Source: Wyeomyia smithii
Taxonomy: Eukaryota; Arthropoda; Insecta; Diptera; Culicidae
NCBI RefSeq assembly: GCF_029784165.1
Contig: NC_073696.1
Span: 24,187,530-24,251,529 of the forward strand
Reading direction: 5' to 3'
Length of the DNA stretch: 64,000 nucleotides
The notes beneath the pieces were generated by a model. That model worked only from the letters and a program-made list of their open reading frames with translations. It was not told the origin of the DNA and made no database searches. A program made the translations under genes and the position numbers. This document shows, one piece after another, positions 46,256 to 57,254 of the stretch (the stretch's first letter is position 1; every line of letters begins with the position of its first letter).

Positions 46256-49200
46256 GTAAACGAACCCTGCTGCAAACCCTACCCCCTTTTTCCAACATCC
46301 CAGGGATTTTTCGTGGAAGTGCAGAGGTGTTGTCGGCTTCCAATTAAGCGAGTATCATGTCAACATATTCCTATACACACTCCTTCATTGCTGGTATTGC
46401 CCAATAAAAAAAATAAGGTTATCAGTTTTTACACTTTGAGGATGAATGTTAGTCCCAAGCATTACTCGTTGTTTTTTTTTTTTGTAATCACAGCTGATCT
46501 GGCAATAACGGAGTAGCAACTGCGGGCGGTCAATCATGTTCATGCTCATGCTCATGCTCATGCTCACAAGAACAGTGGAATCAAACGTCACGTGGTTATG
46601 GTGAATTGAAAGACAGCAGAAATGAAAGCAGGGCGAAAATATTTTATCAACAGTTATAACGTCGATCCTTGTTGAAATACTTGAAATATGGTTTTTTATT
46701 GATTCATATTATTCGAAACGAAAAAAAAAATGAACCAAGAACTGTCGCCTCGAGCCGATGACGGGAAAGATTAATGATGCAGTGCGACTGGTATGACCTT
46801 TGGTGTCCAATGCCATGCCAAACGATATAATGCCACCCCCAAGCATTACCTGCCCCACTTTCAAAGGCTCATTTTCGTCGCTTCCAAACATCAATCAATG
46901 CTAATCATGCAGCAAGCCAGCAAACGTCTTGTGTTCCACCATCAGAAACAATAGACCTCCGTTTGAAGAACACAAAAAACACTAAATGTAGGTCAAGTTT
47001 GTTGGGAATTGCTCAGCTAATGAGGGGAAGAATTTTCAAAGTTCAAATGAAAAAAAAAGATGGAAGTGGAAATATTTTATGTTTCCCTGGTTGATTGGTT
47101 AGATAACCTCGCACAGCTTTGCGTGTCGGTCTGCCGGTTTGATGTATGTACCATCAATGAGCATTATGTATCATTTATTTGGAAAGAACCACCGAAAGGG
47201 AAGCGGCATGTATGTCCAAACCATCCATCCATCCGAGCCCTGATGGTCCCGAGTGAGCCTTTTGTTTTCATACATTATTTGTGAAAATTCGCCCCGAGAT
47301 CATTGTTAATTCATTTGCTCTTTGGAGTGGCCTTGGGGATTGGGGAATATGATCCGGAACCGGTGGCTGTCGCGTGGGGTGGCATGAGGAAGGGCCATGT
47401 GGATGTGGTTTTGTTTTGTTCAGTGGTTCGGTCACTAATCATTTATCATTTAGCTCCTCTGCCCCCGAAGCAGCACGTGGTCTAGAGAGCGCCGAATGGC
47501 GATGGCAGGTCAAGCCCTCGGGAAAGGGAGAAAGGTCTTGTGGGTAAATGTCGGTGCGTTTGTGCGTAACCTAACCTGAGTGGCTAGTTTGACCTGACAT
47601 ATTGGCTTCATTAGTAAACGGAGCGTGAATATTGATTTGTTGATGGAATCTGGGGAACGGTCGCATGACAAATGAAAACTATAAACAACGATTCATCTCG
47701 AGGGAGCAATTTTTTGAATGAAGTTTAACTTCATGGTACATTAACAGATTTGAATTTTTCTGATTGAAATCGCTTTTCTACATACAATACCATTTCAATA
47801 CGTTCCTGTTCGTCTTCCTCCTCCGGAGGGAACACCGGTGGAGGAAGTTTTCTAGTTTATGAAGCCAGGCATAATCATAAAATTACAGAAATTATCCCAG
47901 CGCAAAGTATTCATAAATCAGGTTGGAAAGACGAGAAAAAATACACCTCAGATATGACGACTTTGGCCGCTCGGTCACATTTTACAGCCCGCTGAGCAAC
48001 CGCGTGGTAGCAACACTCTATAAAACCGAGCAGGTTGATAAAGTTTTCATCGTTCGGGTTGTTTTTCCTGCCCGCGAGCCCCAGAGCCGGATCGAATTCG
48101 ACCGACGATAACGCAAGCCAGGACGGTGCGACAACCCTGCTGCTAGCCTGACTGACTTGCCCAGCAGTCATTTATTACGACCCGGCCGGGCTCTGCCAGT
48201 TCGTAACATGGTGATAGTGCGCATCGCACGCTCCCGGGTCCGGATCCGGGTCCGTCGATGGCGGCAAGCCTATCAAACGCGGGCACAACAAACCACACGT
48301 ACGTACGGTATCATTTGCCCCCGGTGCACTCAATTTGATTTCCCGACTCACTGCGCTGCCTGTGTCCTGCGGATACCGTCATAAATTTCAACCCTGCTGC
48401 GGTGTAATTCTTTCATTTTATTTATTTACGAATAAATTTTCCCTCATAACTTCACGTAGTAAAACGATGCGAAAAGGGATTTTGACAGGAAGGAGGCAAC
48501 CATTTTCCCATGTATTTGAGATTTACGTAGTTTCGTCATCGTCATCCAAGAGTAGAAACTTTCTAATGAAATGTCAATAATCGCACCTTGCATCGAAAGT
48601 GAAAACGTTTTCCCTACTATTTATCTTCCGCTGATACTTTGCATCACGTTCCCATCCGTCGTCGTCGGCCGTACATTGTTTGGACGTAAAGTTTTTCAAA
48701 AAATAAAAAAATCAACAAACAACAAACTGAATCACGTGGCATGGACGGTAGGGGCAGAACTAGAAAATTCCATTACCGTTAATGTGTGAGCTAATGTACA
48801 CTCGCCATCAAAGAAAACAACAACAACGGCATCGAAGCTTGTTTTGGGGTGTTGCTTTTCCCATCGTCGTCGTCGTCACAGGAGCAACGCAAAGCTCAGG
48901 TGTTGTCTTTTATTCGCTCCGGTGAACCCGGGAGTATGCAGTGTGGAAAGTTCACTGAGTGCTTCTTGTAGGTCTTTCACAAAAGTTTCGTCGATGGCTT
49001 TCAGTTTAATTAACATTGAAGCGACGCTGTGTAGGATCAAAACCGGGTTCGTTTTTTTTTTGTTTATGTTTTGTTGCCCAATTTTCGGAGAAGTCAAGAC
49101 CTCTCTGCTACTCACAGTAAACATGCTATTCGAAAAAGTTTTGTTTTTTTTTATCACAATACGATTCATTTGAACGACACTTTTTGGAACATTTTGTTTA

Positions 49201-49920
49201 ATGTTTAAAAACATTTTACCCCGCTCTGCGGTGGTAGTGACGAACAGGGGGACAAGGGATCAAAACTCAATACATTTTCAACCGGCACGAAGTTCGCCGG
49301 AAATGGCTTCAATATATTAAAATGTTCGGTGAACTGGAAAAACCAAATATATGAAATAAAAATGAACTGGCCAACAAAAAGCGAGCGAGTAAAGTGACAA
49401 TAATGCATTGCTTTTCGCTGGGGACCGGGATGCCAAGCCAAGTGCCAAAACCGCTGACTGAGGCAGACAGACAGGCAATTCTGCTTTGTGCTGTGTGGTT
49501 TCGAGAAGGGAAGCATCACGCGGGTGTACTCCATCAAATCGCTAGAGCTTTATTAAAAGGATTTATTTTTTTTGTTGGTTAGTTTTGCCATTTTGATCAA
49601 CCACTAAGTTTCTCGCTGTGGGTCTCGGTGGGTTCAGAACACCTACAGCAGAGAGCGTCACGAACAAAATAGATGGCCGGAACAAGATCGTAAAGAATAT
49701 TTCATTTTATGAATCGATGAAATTTATTATTGATACTCGTATAGTGTGTCATCTTCATCCTCTGCCGGGTAAATGGCAAAACAGGATACACATATTTATG
49801 GTTGCTCCAATGGAATTCAATTAAGATAGTTATGATCGATATCCACTGGAAGTGGAATACAATAAAAAATATTGTAATGGTAGTAGAAACTCAGGATGAT
49901 GAAGTCAATTCCGGATTAGG
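46256..49920. other. Mostly unique DNA, no gene recognised
   Basis: GC-richer patches at 47.9-48.4 and 48.6-49.0 kb carry overlapping short frames without family motifs. A CATGCT hexamer run lies at 46536-46566, and a GTC run near 48864-48877. Frames of 60-112 codons on both strands overlap each other and look like chance. Confidence 0.45.
46536..46566 (+). repeat. CATGCT hexanucleotide repeat, about 5 units
   Basis: GTTCATGCTCATGCTCATGC and onward; on the minus strand it reads as an alternating Met-Ser run in a short chance frame. Confidence 0.85.
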
Positions 49921-49925
49921 TCCCG

Positions 49926-50250
49926 AATCCCAAATACTTAATGTTAAATTCTAAAACCCCCATACTAAAACCTAAATTCTAAATCATAAAATTCAAATCC
50001 CTAATCATGTAAGGTACAGGATTAACCATATGATTGAGAATTTACAATTTAGGATTTAGAATTTAGAATGTAGAATTCAGGATGTAAGGTTTAGGAAGTA
50101 GGTGTTAGGTTTTATGTATCAAAATGAAAATTGAAAAATGACACATGGAAGCACATGGAATTGCCAATAGGAATTTGAGATTCAAAATCATAAATCCTAA
50201 GTTACATCCCAGATCTCAAATCCTAAATCCTACTAAAATTCTAATTCCTT
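49926..50250. repeat. Degenerate AATTCTAAATC-type simple repeat with strand switch
   Basis: The first part (49.93-50.01 kb) is built from CTAAATTCTAAAT words, then 50.04-50.11 kb from the complement (TTTAGGATTTAGAATTTAGA), then 50.18-50.25 kb from the first orientation again. It can fold into a weak hairpin. No coding potential. Confidence 0.6.
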
Positions 50251-50549
50251 TATCTTTATCATTTTCTGCATTAAAAACCTTGAAGCCTTAAACCCAAATA
50301 TTATACGGCAACTGGAAGAGGAAAGGCGGCAGAGATTTTCATTTTCAACCACATTAAGATGTCGATGTTTGCAAAGAAATATCTCGTATGGCTTGCCATC
50401 TGTTTCTGTGATTTGAAGAGCAACATTTTCATCGCGAAAGTTTCCGTTAGCCAGTAAATTTATGTGCAGGAGTGCCTGAAAAAACATCTGTCGCCTTTCC
50501 TCAAGCAACTTCTAATTCCGTTCTTCTAATCACACCTTCCAGAGCAATA

Positions 50550-52614
50550 ACACTGTGCTACAGCGATTTAGAACTTCTGAAGTGACCTAGTGTAGGTTGT
50601 AGGTCTTGTTGAGTATAACATTCGCTCATAATAGAAATTTTACAAACACCCCCAAAATCTGAAGTTTTGGTCAAAATACGGTTTTTTGGACCTCAGCGCA
50701 TATAATATTTTTTAACTCCATCGTTTATCAACCGATTTTCAATATTTAAGCAGTTTTAGAAAGGAGACAAATAGAGATTTCGAAATATGTACAGGTTTTT
50801 ACTAATATGAATAATACATGTTGAGTTATTTGAGTTTAAATCTATTTTTTTAGACTTTTTCATGCAATTTTTCAAATTAATTTGAAATTTGTCGTCTATT
50901 TTTGTAGGAAACATACCACACTTATACTATAATTTTGAAAGTATATTCAATTTCGAATCAAATAAAAGTAGTTTTGCGGAAATCGGTTGATATTTGGCTA
51001 AGTTATATATTTAAAAAAAACAGCATTTTTGGTTTCTACCGCATAATTATTTCACGGAGCTGCAAATGCTGAAAAAATGCAAGAACTTCTGCTGTGACTT
51101 AGTGTGGGTTGTAGCTTTAGTCAAGTGTTACTTGCGCGTTTACTTGAAGTTTTTCAAATACCCAAAAATTATGAGTTATGGTCAAAACCCTGTTTTTTAC
51201 CTTAGCTCACATTTTTATGTTTAATTCGGTTATTTTTCAAGCGATTTTTTATGTTTTGGCTGTTTTGGAAAGGCGAAAAATAGAACTCTTGAAACAAATA
51301 AATATGTCTAAAGAGTTTACTTATATGTGACGAAAAGTTTTAAATAAAATAATATGATTTATATTAAACAAAACACACAAAATTTTACCTATATGTGATG
51401 AATAGTTTTAAAATAAATAAGATAGTTTATGTTATTCTCAAATTTTTCCAAATTTATTCGCAATTTTGAAAACATTTTTGTAATGAATGAGCTTTAATTG
51501 CTGTAAAATTCGAAAATTACATTTAGTCCCAAACGTAAACAGTAAGTGTAGTTTATGAAAATCTGTTATAACTTGGCTGGGATATGACTTGATGTTTTCC
51601 ACCACTTAGATTTCATCAAATCATTTCTCATCCAAATTATAACAGATTTTCATAACGAAACCTATTGTTTTGTTATTGTTGATTGTTTGATATTAAAAAG
51701 AACTTTCCAAATTTTACAGCAATTGAAACTCTTTCATAACAAAAATGTGTGAAAAATAAAGAGTGAATTTGGAAAAAATTGAAAATAACATAAACCATTT
51801 TATTTATTTGTACACTATTCATCACATATAGGTAAACTTTTAGACATATTTATATGTTTCAAAAGCTCTATTTTTCGCCTTTTCAAAACAGCCAAAATAT
51901 AGAAAATCTCTTGAAAAATAACCCTATTAAACATACAAATTTGAGCTAAGGTAAAAAACAGGGTTTGACCATAACTTATAATTTTCGGAGTATTTGAAAA
52001 ACTTCAAGTAAACGCAAAAGTAACACTTGACTAAAGCTACAACCCACACTAAGTCACATCAAATGTTCTTGCATTTTTTCAGCATTTGTAGCTCAGTAAA
52101 ATAATTATGCGATAGAAGCCAAAAATTCTGGTTTTCTTAAAAAATATATAACTTACCCAAATGTCAACCGATATTCACAAAACTACTTTCATTTGATTTA
52201 AAATTGAAAATACTTTCAAAATTATAGTATATGTGAGGTATGTTTCTCGCAAAAAAAAATGACAAATTTCAAATTAAATTTAAAAATTGCGTGAAAAAGT
52301 CTAAAAATTAGATTTAAACTCAAATGACTCAACGAGTATTATTCATATTAGTAAAAACCTGTACATATTTCGAAATCTCTATTTGTCTTCTTTCTAAAAC
52401 TGCCTAAATATTGAAAATCGGTTGATAAACGACTGAGTTAAAAAATATTATATGCGCTGATGTTCAAAAAACCGTATTTTGACCATAACTTCAAATTTTG
52501 GGGGTGTTTGGAAAATTTCTAGTATGAGCGAATGTTACACCCAACACGACCTACAACCTACATTAGGTCACTTCAGAAGTTCTTGCATTTTTTTTTTCAT
52601 TTGTAGCACAGTGT
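50550..52614. mobile_element. 2065-bp foldback element with duplicated arms
   Basis: The sequence is an imperfect palindrome: ACACTGTGCTACA at 50550 mirrors TGTAGCACAGTGT at 52602-52614, and arms of about 1.04 kb meet near 51.60 kb. Each arm is itself two diverged direct units of about 500 bp; AAGAACTTCTG, GTAGGTTGTAGGT/GGGTTGTAGCTT and TTTTGGTCAAAA/TATGGTCAAAA recur ~505 bp apart. AATA lies at 50546-50549 and 52615-52618, a candidate 4-bp target duplication. No ORF. Confidence 0.78.
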
Positions 52615-52699
52615 AATAAACAGTAGGCCAAGAGACCATCACCTTGATTTAAACCTCTACGAGTTTCGGAGGGCCTCGAAAATGTCTCCAATACTCGAA

Positions 52700-53717
52700 C
52701 TACGCACATCCCTCGTTACACCCAATCACGTTAGTAAGTAATCCATGAGTTAGCAAAAAAATTTGACAGCTCTATCAGTCCAACTCTAACTGTGATGGCG
52801 AAAAAAGTGAAGCTACTCCGTTCAGAAGTGTGCGCGTTCAAAGAACGGTACACCTTCGCGTCATAAACGGACATCGTGCGGTACTTTGTGGACGCCGGGT
52901 ATGCCCCCTCCAGCATGTACATCATCTTGACATCATTGGACAACGATCGGAGCATCAAAAGAAAGCCCGGTTCCGGACGGCCAACGATCCTGAGCGACAA
53001 GAAGCTTCAATGGATGCTGAAGAGGAAGACTGAGAAAAAAGTGGCTAAATCGCTGCATGCACTTGGCCGGGAGGTTGGAGAATGCGGTAAAACAGTAAAG
53101 AAGTATCTGGAGAACATGGAAATACATGTCAGGAAGCGGCAGTCCCGTCCACTGCGGAGCTGCAGGCAATGACGCAGCGACAACGGTTGAATAAGATGGT
53201 CAAGTCGATTTTCCCGACAAATCGCGACGTGACAGTAGTGATGAACGACGAGACCTATCTCACCCTGGATGACAACGACTGGCAGGGTACTTCGTATTTC
53301 ACTTCTCCCACGAAGGAAGTGAGCTCCGAACTGGAATTTATTTCAAACACCAAGTTCTCCAAGAAGGTGCGGCTCCGGCTGACAATTAGCGAGAAGGGAA
53401 TGTCAAAGCCGCTCTTCTTTCGCTCCGGGCTAGCCGTGAACGGGGAAATTTATACTGCGAAGTGCCTGCCAGAAGTTGCGTCGTTCATCATGAAATACCA
53501 TAAGGGCGAAGACACGGTGTTCTGGCCAGATTTGGCGTCGACGCACTACTCGAAGGATCGTTGGAGGAGATGAAGCGACTGAATATCAATGTGGTACCGA
53601 AGTCGGCAAATTCGCCCAACGTCCCCCAGCTGCGTCCCATCGAGAATTTCTGAACGAACTTGAAGCGCAAGATCTATACGAACAATTTTGTCGTGAAAAC
53701 GGAGGATGAATTTATAA
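52700..53717 (+). mobile_element. ITmD37E-type Tc1/mariner element relic
   Basis: A decayed transposon carrying the DD37E transposase described separately. I could not identify its inverted repeats. The right part is lost where the RTE LINE tail joins at about 53717. Confidence 0.7.
52795..53717 (+). pseudogene. DD37E transposase (ITmD37E family), multiply disrupted
   Basis: The frame from ATG at 52795 starts MAKKVKLL and hits TAA at 52864, then continues in frame through a helix-turn-helix-like DNA-binding region with the GRPT motif (KRKPGSGRPTILS). Frameshifts lie near 53150 and 53560. The catalytic domain has VVMNDETYL (first Asp), EWQGT-like NDWQGTSYFTSP, VFWPDLASTHYSK (second Asp), and RPIENF (Glu). 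After correcting the second shift, 37 residues separate the second Asp from the Glu, which fits the mosquito DD37E group. A TGA follows IENF directly. It would cut and paste the element at TA sites but is dead. Family named from memory of motif and spacing. Confidence 0.8.
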
Positions 53718-53727
53718 AAAAAAATTC

Positions 53728-55850
53728 AGGCATCCTCGTTGACAGCCACATCTAACGAGTGCGGGGCCTGCCTCGAAGTCGACGGCCTCTATCGAGATTT
53801 CTGCTAAATATAGTCTTGTTGGTCGTTCTCCCGGCATTCTAGCTACATGCCCAGCCTACTGCAACCTGCCGTGTTTCATCCGCTTGACTATGCCTGCCGA
53901 TTTGTACACCTGAAACACTTCATGGTTCATGCGTCTGCGCCAAACACCATTTTCTAGTTTGCCGCCAAGGATTGAACGCAAAACCCTACGCTCAAAAACC
54001 CCAAGAGCTCACCGATCGGTCTCTTTCAACGTCCATGCTTCATGGCCGTTGAGGACCACGGGAAGAATTAGTGTTTTGTAGAGTGCAAGTTCAGTACGGG
54101 TCCTCAGCTGGTTACGCAATCCGTAGAAGGCCCTGTTTGAAGCTGCTATCCGCCTTTTTATCTCACGGCTAACCTCGTTGGCACATGTCACTAATGTACC
54201 TAGGTAAATAAATTTGTCGACTACTCCAAGAGTTTCCCCATCTAACACCACCTCAGCACCAACATCCGTCGGACTACCACGTTGTCTACCAGCCACCATG
54301 TATTTCGTTTTGGCAGAGGTAATGATGAGCCCTAATCTCGCAGCTTCCCTCCTGTCCGCAAAACCTAGAAGCATGTTAGACTTCGTAATGATGGTACCGC
54401 TTCTTTGCACGCCGGCCCTCCGTAGAGCATCCTCCAATGCGATGTTGAACAATAAGTTTGACTGCCCGTCTCCCTGCTTCAAACCATCTAACGCCACGAA
54501 GGAGTTCGATATCTCACCGGCTATCCTGACGCATGATGAAGAGCCTTCAAGGGTGGCACATATCAGCCTAACTAGTTTTGTTGGAAAACCATGTTCGAAC
54601 TTAATTCGTCATAACTCATTTCTCTTAACTGTATCGTACACTGCCCTGAAGTCAGTGAACAGATGGTGCGTCTGCAAGTTCTCAAAATTTAACGAGGATC
54701 TGACGCAGGGTGAACATTTGGTCCGTAGTGGAACGTCCCCCTCGAAAACCACATTGGTAATCGCCAACGAAGGTCTTCGACAAAGGCCTCAGTCTATGCA
54801 CCAAAACACGGGAGAGAATTTTGCAAACGGTGTTGAGAAGGGTTATGCCTACAGTCCAGGCGGTGGCCTTTCTTGTAGATTGGACATATGAGACCCTCCT
54901 ACCAGTCCGAGGGCAATTCTTCATCAGACCACACTGTCAGCATGATACAGCTGTTCGCTCACGGCTTTAAAAAGTTCAGCTGGAATGCCGACGTTACCAG
55001 CTGCTTCGCCGTTCTTCAGTTCTTTCACTGCCTTTTTAACCTCGTCCATGGATGGTTGGTCCACAGCTTTGCCATCATCCTCAATCACCATACTGTTCAT
55101 TTCGACTACGCTGTTTTCTTCACCATTCAACAGCACACTAAAATGTTCCTTTCAAGGCCTGGCCACTTCCGTTCTATCGGTAATCAGGTTCCTCTCCCTA
55201 TCGTTGCACATCACGGGGCTGACACGTTTCGGTTCCAGATTCCATTAATCTTCTTGTAGAAGCTGTGTCGACCATCAATCAGAGCAGGCCTCTCTATTTG
55301 GGTGTCTCCAGGTGTGCTTACGTATATTCCGGCGTGCACAATAAGTGCTACATATAGCCATACCTCTGGCTGCAGCGAAATTGACAAGTCTCAGGCCGTT
55401 GTCGTTCGTAGTAGAGTAGAGGCTTTCTCTACCTATCACGGGGCGGATGAAGTTCTCCTGCCCGACCTGCGCATTTGCATCACCGATGACGATCTTGATG
55501 TCGTGTCCTGGGCACTCATTATACGTTTTTTCCAGGAGCTCATAGAACTCCTCCTTCTCTTCATCGGGTCTATCGTTGGTCGGTTCGTACACATTTATCA
55601 GGCTGTAGTTGAAAAATTTACCCTTAATTCTCAACACGCATATACGATTTACTGATCGTGCTCCATCTAATGATACGCTTCAACTGTTTCTCTATGAACA
55701 CGAAACTGGCTCCCAATTTCTGCTTTCACGCCGTCACTGTGTTGTCCTCTTTCGTTCGCCTGGGTCCATGTCGATTATTTCGTTCCGTATCAATATCTGG
55801 ATTATTCGTAATATTTTACCTTCGGTATGGTGCCTTACTAGGGCTGCGAT
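53728..55850 (-). pseudogene. RTE-like ORF: endonuclease and reverse transcriptase pieces
   Basis: Pieces in order on the minus strand. Endonuclease: INVYEPTNDRPDEEK and IVIGDANAQVGQE (55637-55275), with the N-terminal WN...E portion missing. Connector: VKELKNGEAAGNVGIPAELFK (near 55050), shortened here. RT: GITLLNTVCKILSRV and GDYQCGFRGGRSTTDQ (54924-54682), then GLKQGDGQSN and LLGFADRREAARLG (54497-54009). The expected FADD catalytic Asp pair is removed by a deletion directly after GFA(D). C-terminal: YLGTLVTC, GHEAWTL, GHVARMPGERPT near 53.83 kb. Several stops and shifts. Such ORFs are often annotated as 'craniofacial development protein 2'. Inactive. Confidence 0.8.
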
Positions 55851-55864
55851 ACCTAGTCCCCCGA

Positions 55865-56786
55865 CCCAAGCAGCAAAATTTGTTTCAATTATGAACTTTG
55901 TGCATCATAGCAACAAATTCTTATGCGAAATTAAGTTGCAGTTACATCTCAGTTTTTTATACAATGACAAAAAAAGCGCAGGAGGTGGAGCCAATTGAAA
56001 CATTTCCGTTGTTTCAACACAAGTTTCAAGAATGAAACTGCAATGTGTATGAACTAATGCATGGAATTTAATAACAACATGGTAAATGCTGCATGGTGAA
56101 ATTTCCAGAAATTTGAGGGTTCAACTCCAGTTATCAATTCTATTCACTTTTCTCGTTTGTACTATTTACGTCGTTTGCTGTAGAAATACTTGCAAGTTCA
56201 TGGCTCGATTTTAAATATTGCTTCCCTTATCATGTTAATGGTCATTACCAGTTTTAATTTTGCTTCTTCAATTCATCAGTACCTCAGCATGATAATGAAA
56301 TTCAAAGCAATTTATCACATTTCGTTTTAGAGACCCACACTTTTTGGACGACTTCTAGTCCAAGTACCCAAAAGTTACAACGCAGTAAATAACCTCATCT
56401 CAAAAACAAATATAAGGCGAACGATCGAGCAAAAGTTGCTGTTACATGGCTTCAGAACATGACAGCAACTTTTAGAAGTATTTTTGTGTGTTTGTTTTTT
56501 GTATCTCGCAAGCATCACGTTGGCAACCTATATGCTCCACCCACTAGATCTATTCAGTGAAGGTTAGGTTTTCAAATGCCGTTTACACGTTTCAACAACA
56601 AATCCAACCACGCGAATTACGTTGTTGGTGTGAAGATTTTTGAAGCAGCGATGCAACTTTAGTTGTTGCTTGTTCCTTCACAATTTCATCGTATTAACAA
56701 AAAATGTTTTTTAAAACCTTGTAATTTCATTAGTGCAACAAATGATCACAATTTATTTTCTTATTATGTTTCAATTGTTGCTTGGG
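55865..56786. mobile_element. ~0.92-kb inverted-repeat element inside RTE leader
   Basis: The left end CCCAAGCAGCAAAATTTG is matched in inverted orientation by CAATTGTTGCTTGGG at the right. Flanks continue the RTE leader that is uninterrupted at 20.87-20.95 kb, which dates this as later than the LINE. An internal hairpin, AAGTTGCTGT/ACAGCAACTT, lies at about 56432-56473. No ORF; target duplication unclear. Confidence 0.6.
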
Positions 56787-56958
56787 GAGGCACCGCGTTT
56801 CGTTATTCAGCCGCCCACTCCGGGTCAGACGCTGCTGTACGCCGCCCCTAACATGGGGATACAGCCGCGTACGATCCCGCGTACGAGTTGCTGGACAGAG
56901 GTGAATGACCACAATGGGGTCTCAAGTCACACGTGCCCAGCCATTTACCAACTCAGTA

Positions 56959-57254
56959 TTAACAACACTCAGAAATTTGGAAATCGGAGAATCGAAGCAG
57001 GCATTTCTTTTTTATTTCAGGTAGAAGAAAAAATTTCTGCCAAACACCTGAGAGATCAACCTCAGGTAGTACGGGGTTCGACCCTCTTAAAACCCTCCAA
57101 TATCCAGCCCATTATTCTCCCCGGGACGACCGCCAGGTATTGCTTCGGGGAGCGGCTTTTTTCATTTCTGCAACCTCTTGGTTTTATCAAGTCTCCTAGC
57201 TAATTAGCTAACTAACCTAAAGACTGGCAGTTAGCTAACACTAGCGTGTCGGAG
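56959..57254. other. Spacer between RTE and R1-like relics
   Basis: No gene. It includes GGGGTTCGACCCTC near 57077, a tRNA B-box-like word, and a TTAGCTAACT/AGTTAGCTAAC word pair near 57200-57240. It may be the 3' UTR of the adjacent R1-like LINE or a SINE remnant. Confidence 0.35.

Larger units (their letters stand above)
53718..56958 (-). mobile_element. RTE-like LINE, internally deleted, with an inserted inverted-repeat element
   Basis: Read on the minus strand from 56958: leader (56.79-56.96 and 55.75-55.86 kb), partial endonuclease, RT and a C-terminal region ending near 53.73 kb, followed by an A-rich tail that abuts the DD37E transposase relic. The leader is homologous to 20.86-21.21 kb. 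A 0.92-kb inverted-repeat element splits the leader. Deletions remove the start of the endonuclease and the RT catalytic box. Confidence 0.78.

Noticed and set aside
46385..46591. Met-Ser repeat peptide on the minus strand
   Set aside because: It is produced by the CATGCT microsatellite and has no other coding support.
54214..54891. 225-codon plus-strand ORF
   Set aside because: It is the antisense shadow of the minus-strand RTE reverse transcriptase.
57071..57090. tRNA gene suggested by GGGGTTCGACCCTC
   Set aside because: No cloverleaf could be formed around it and no A box lies at the right distance.
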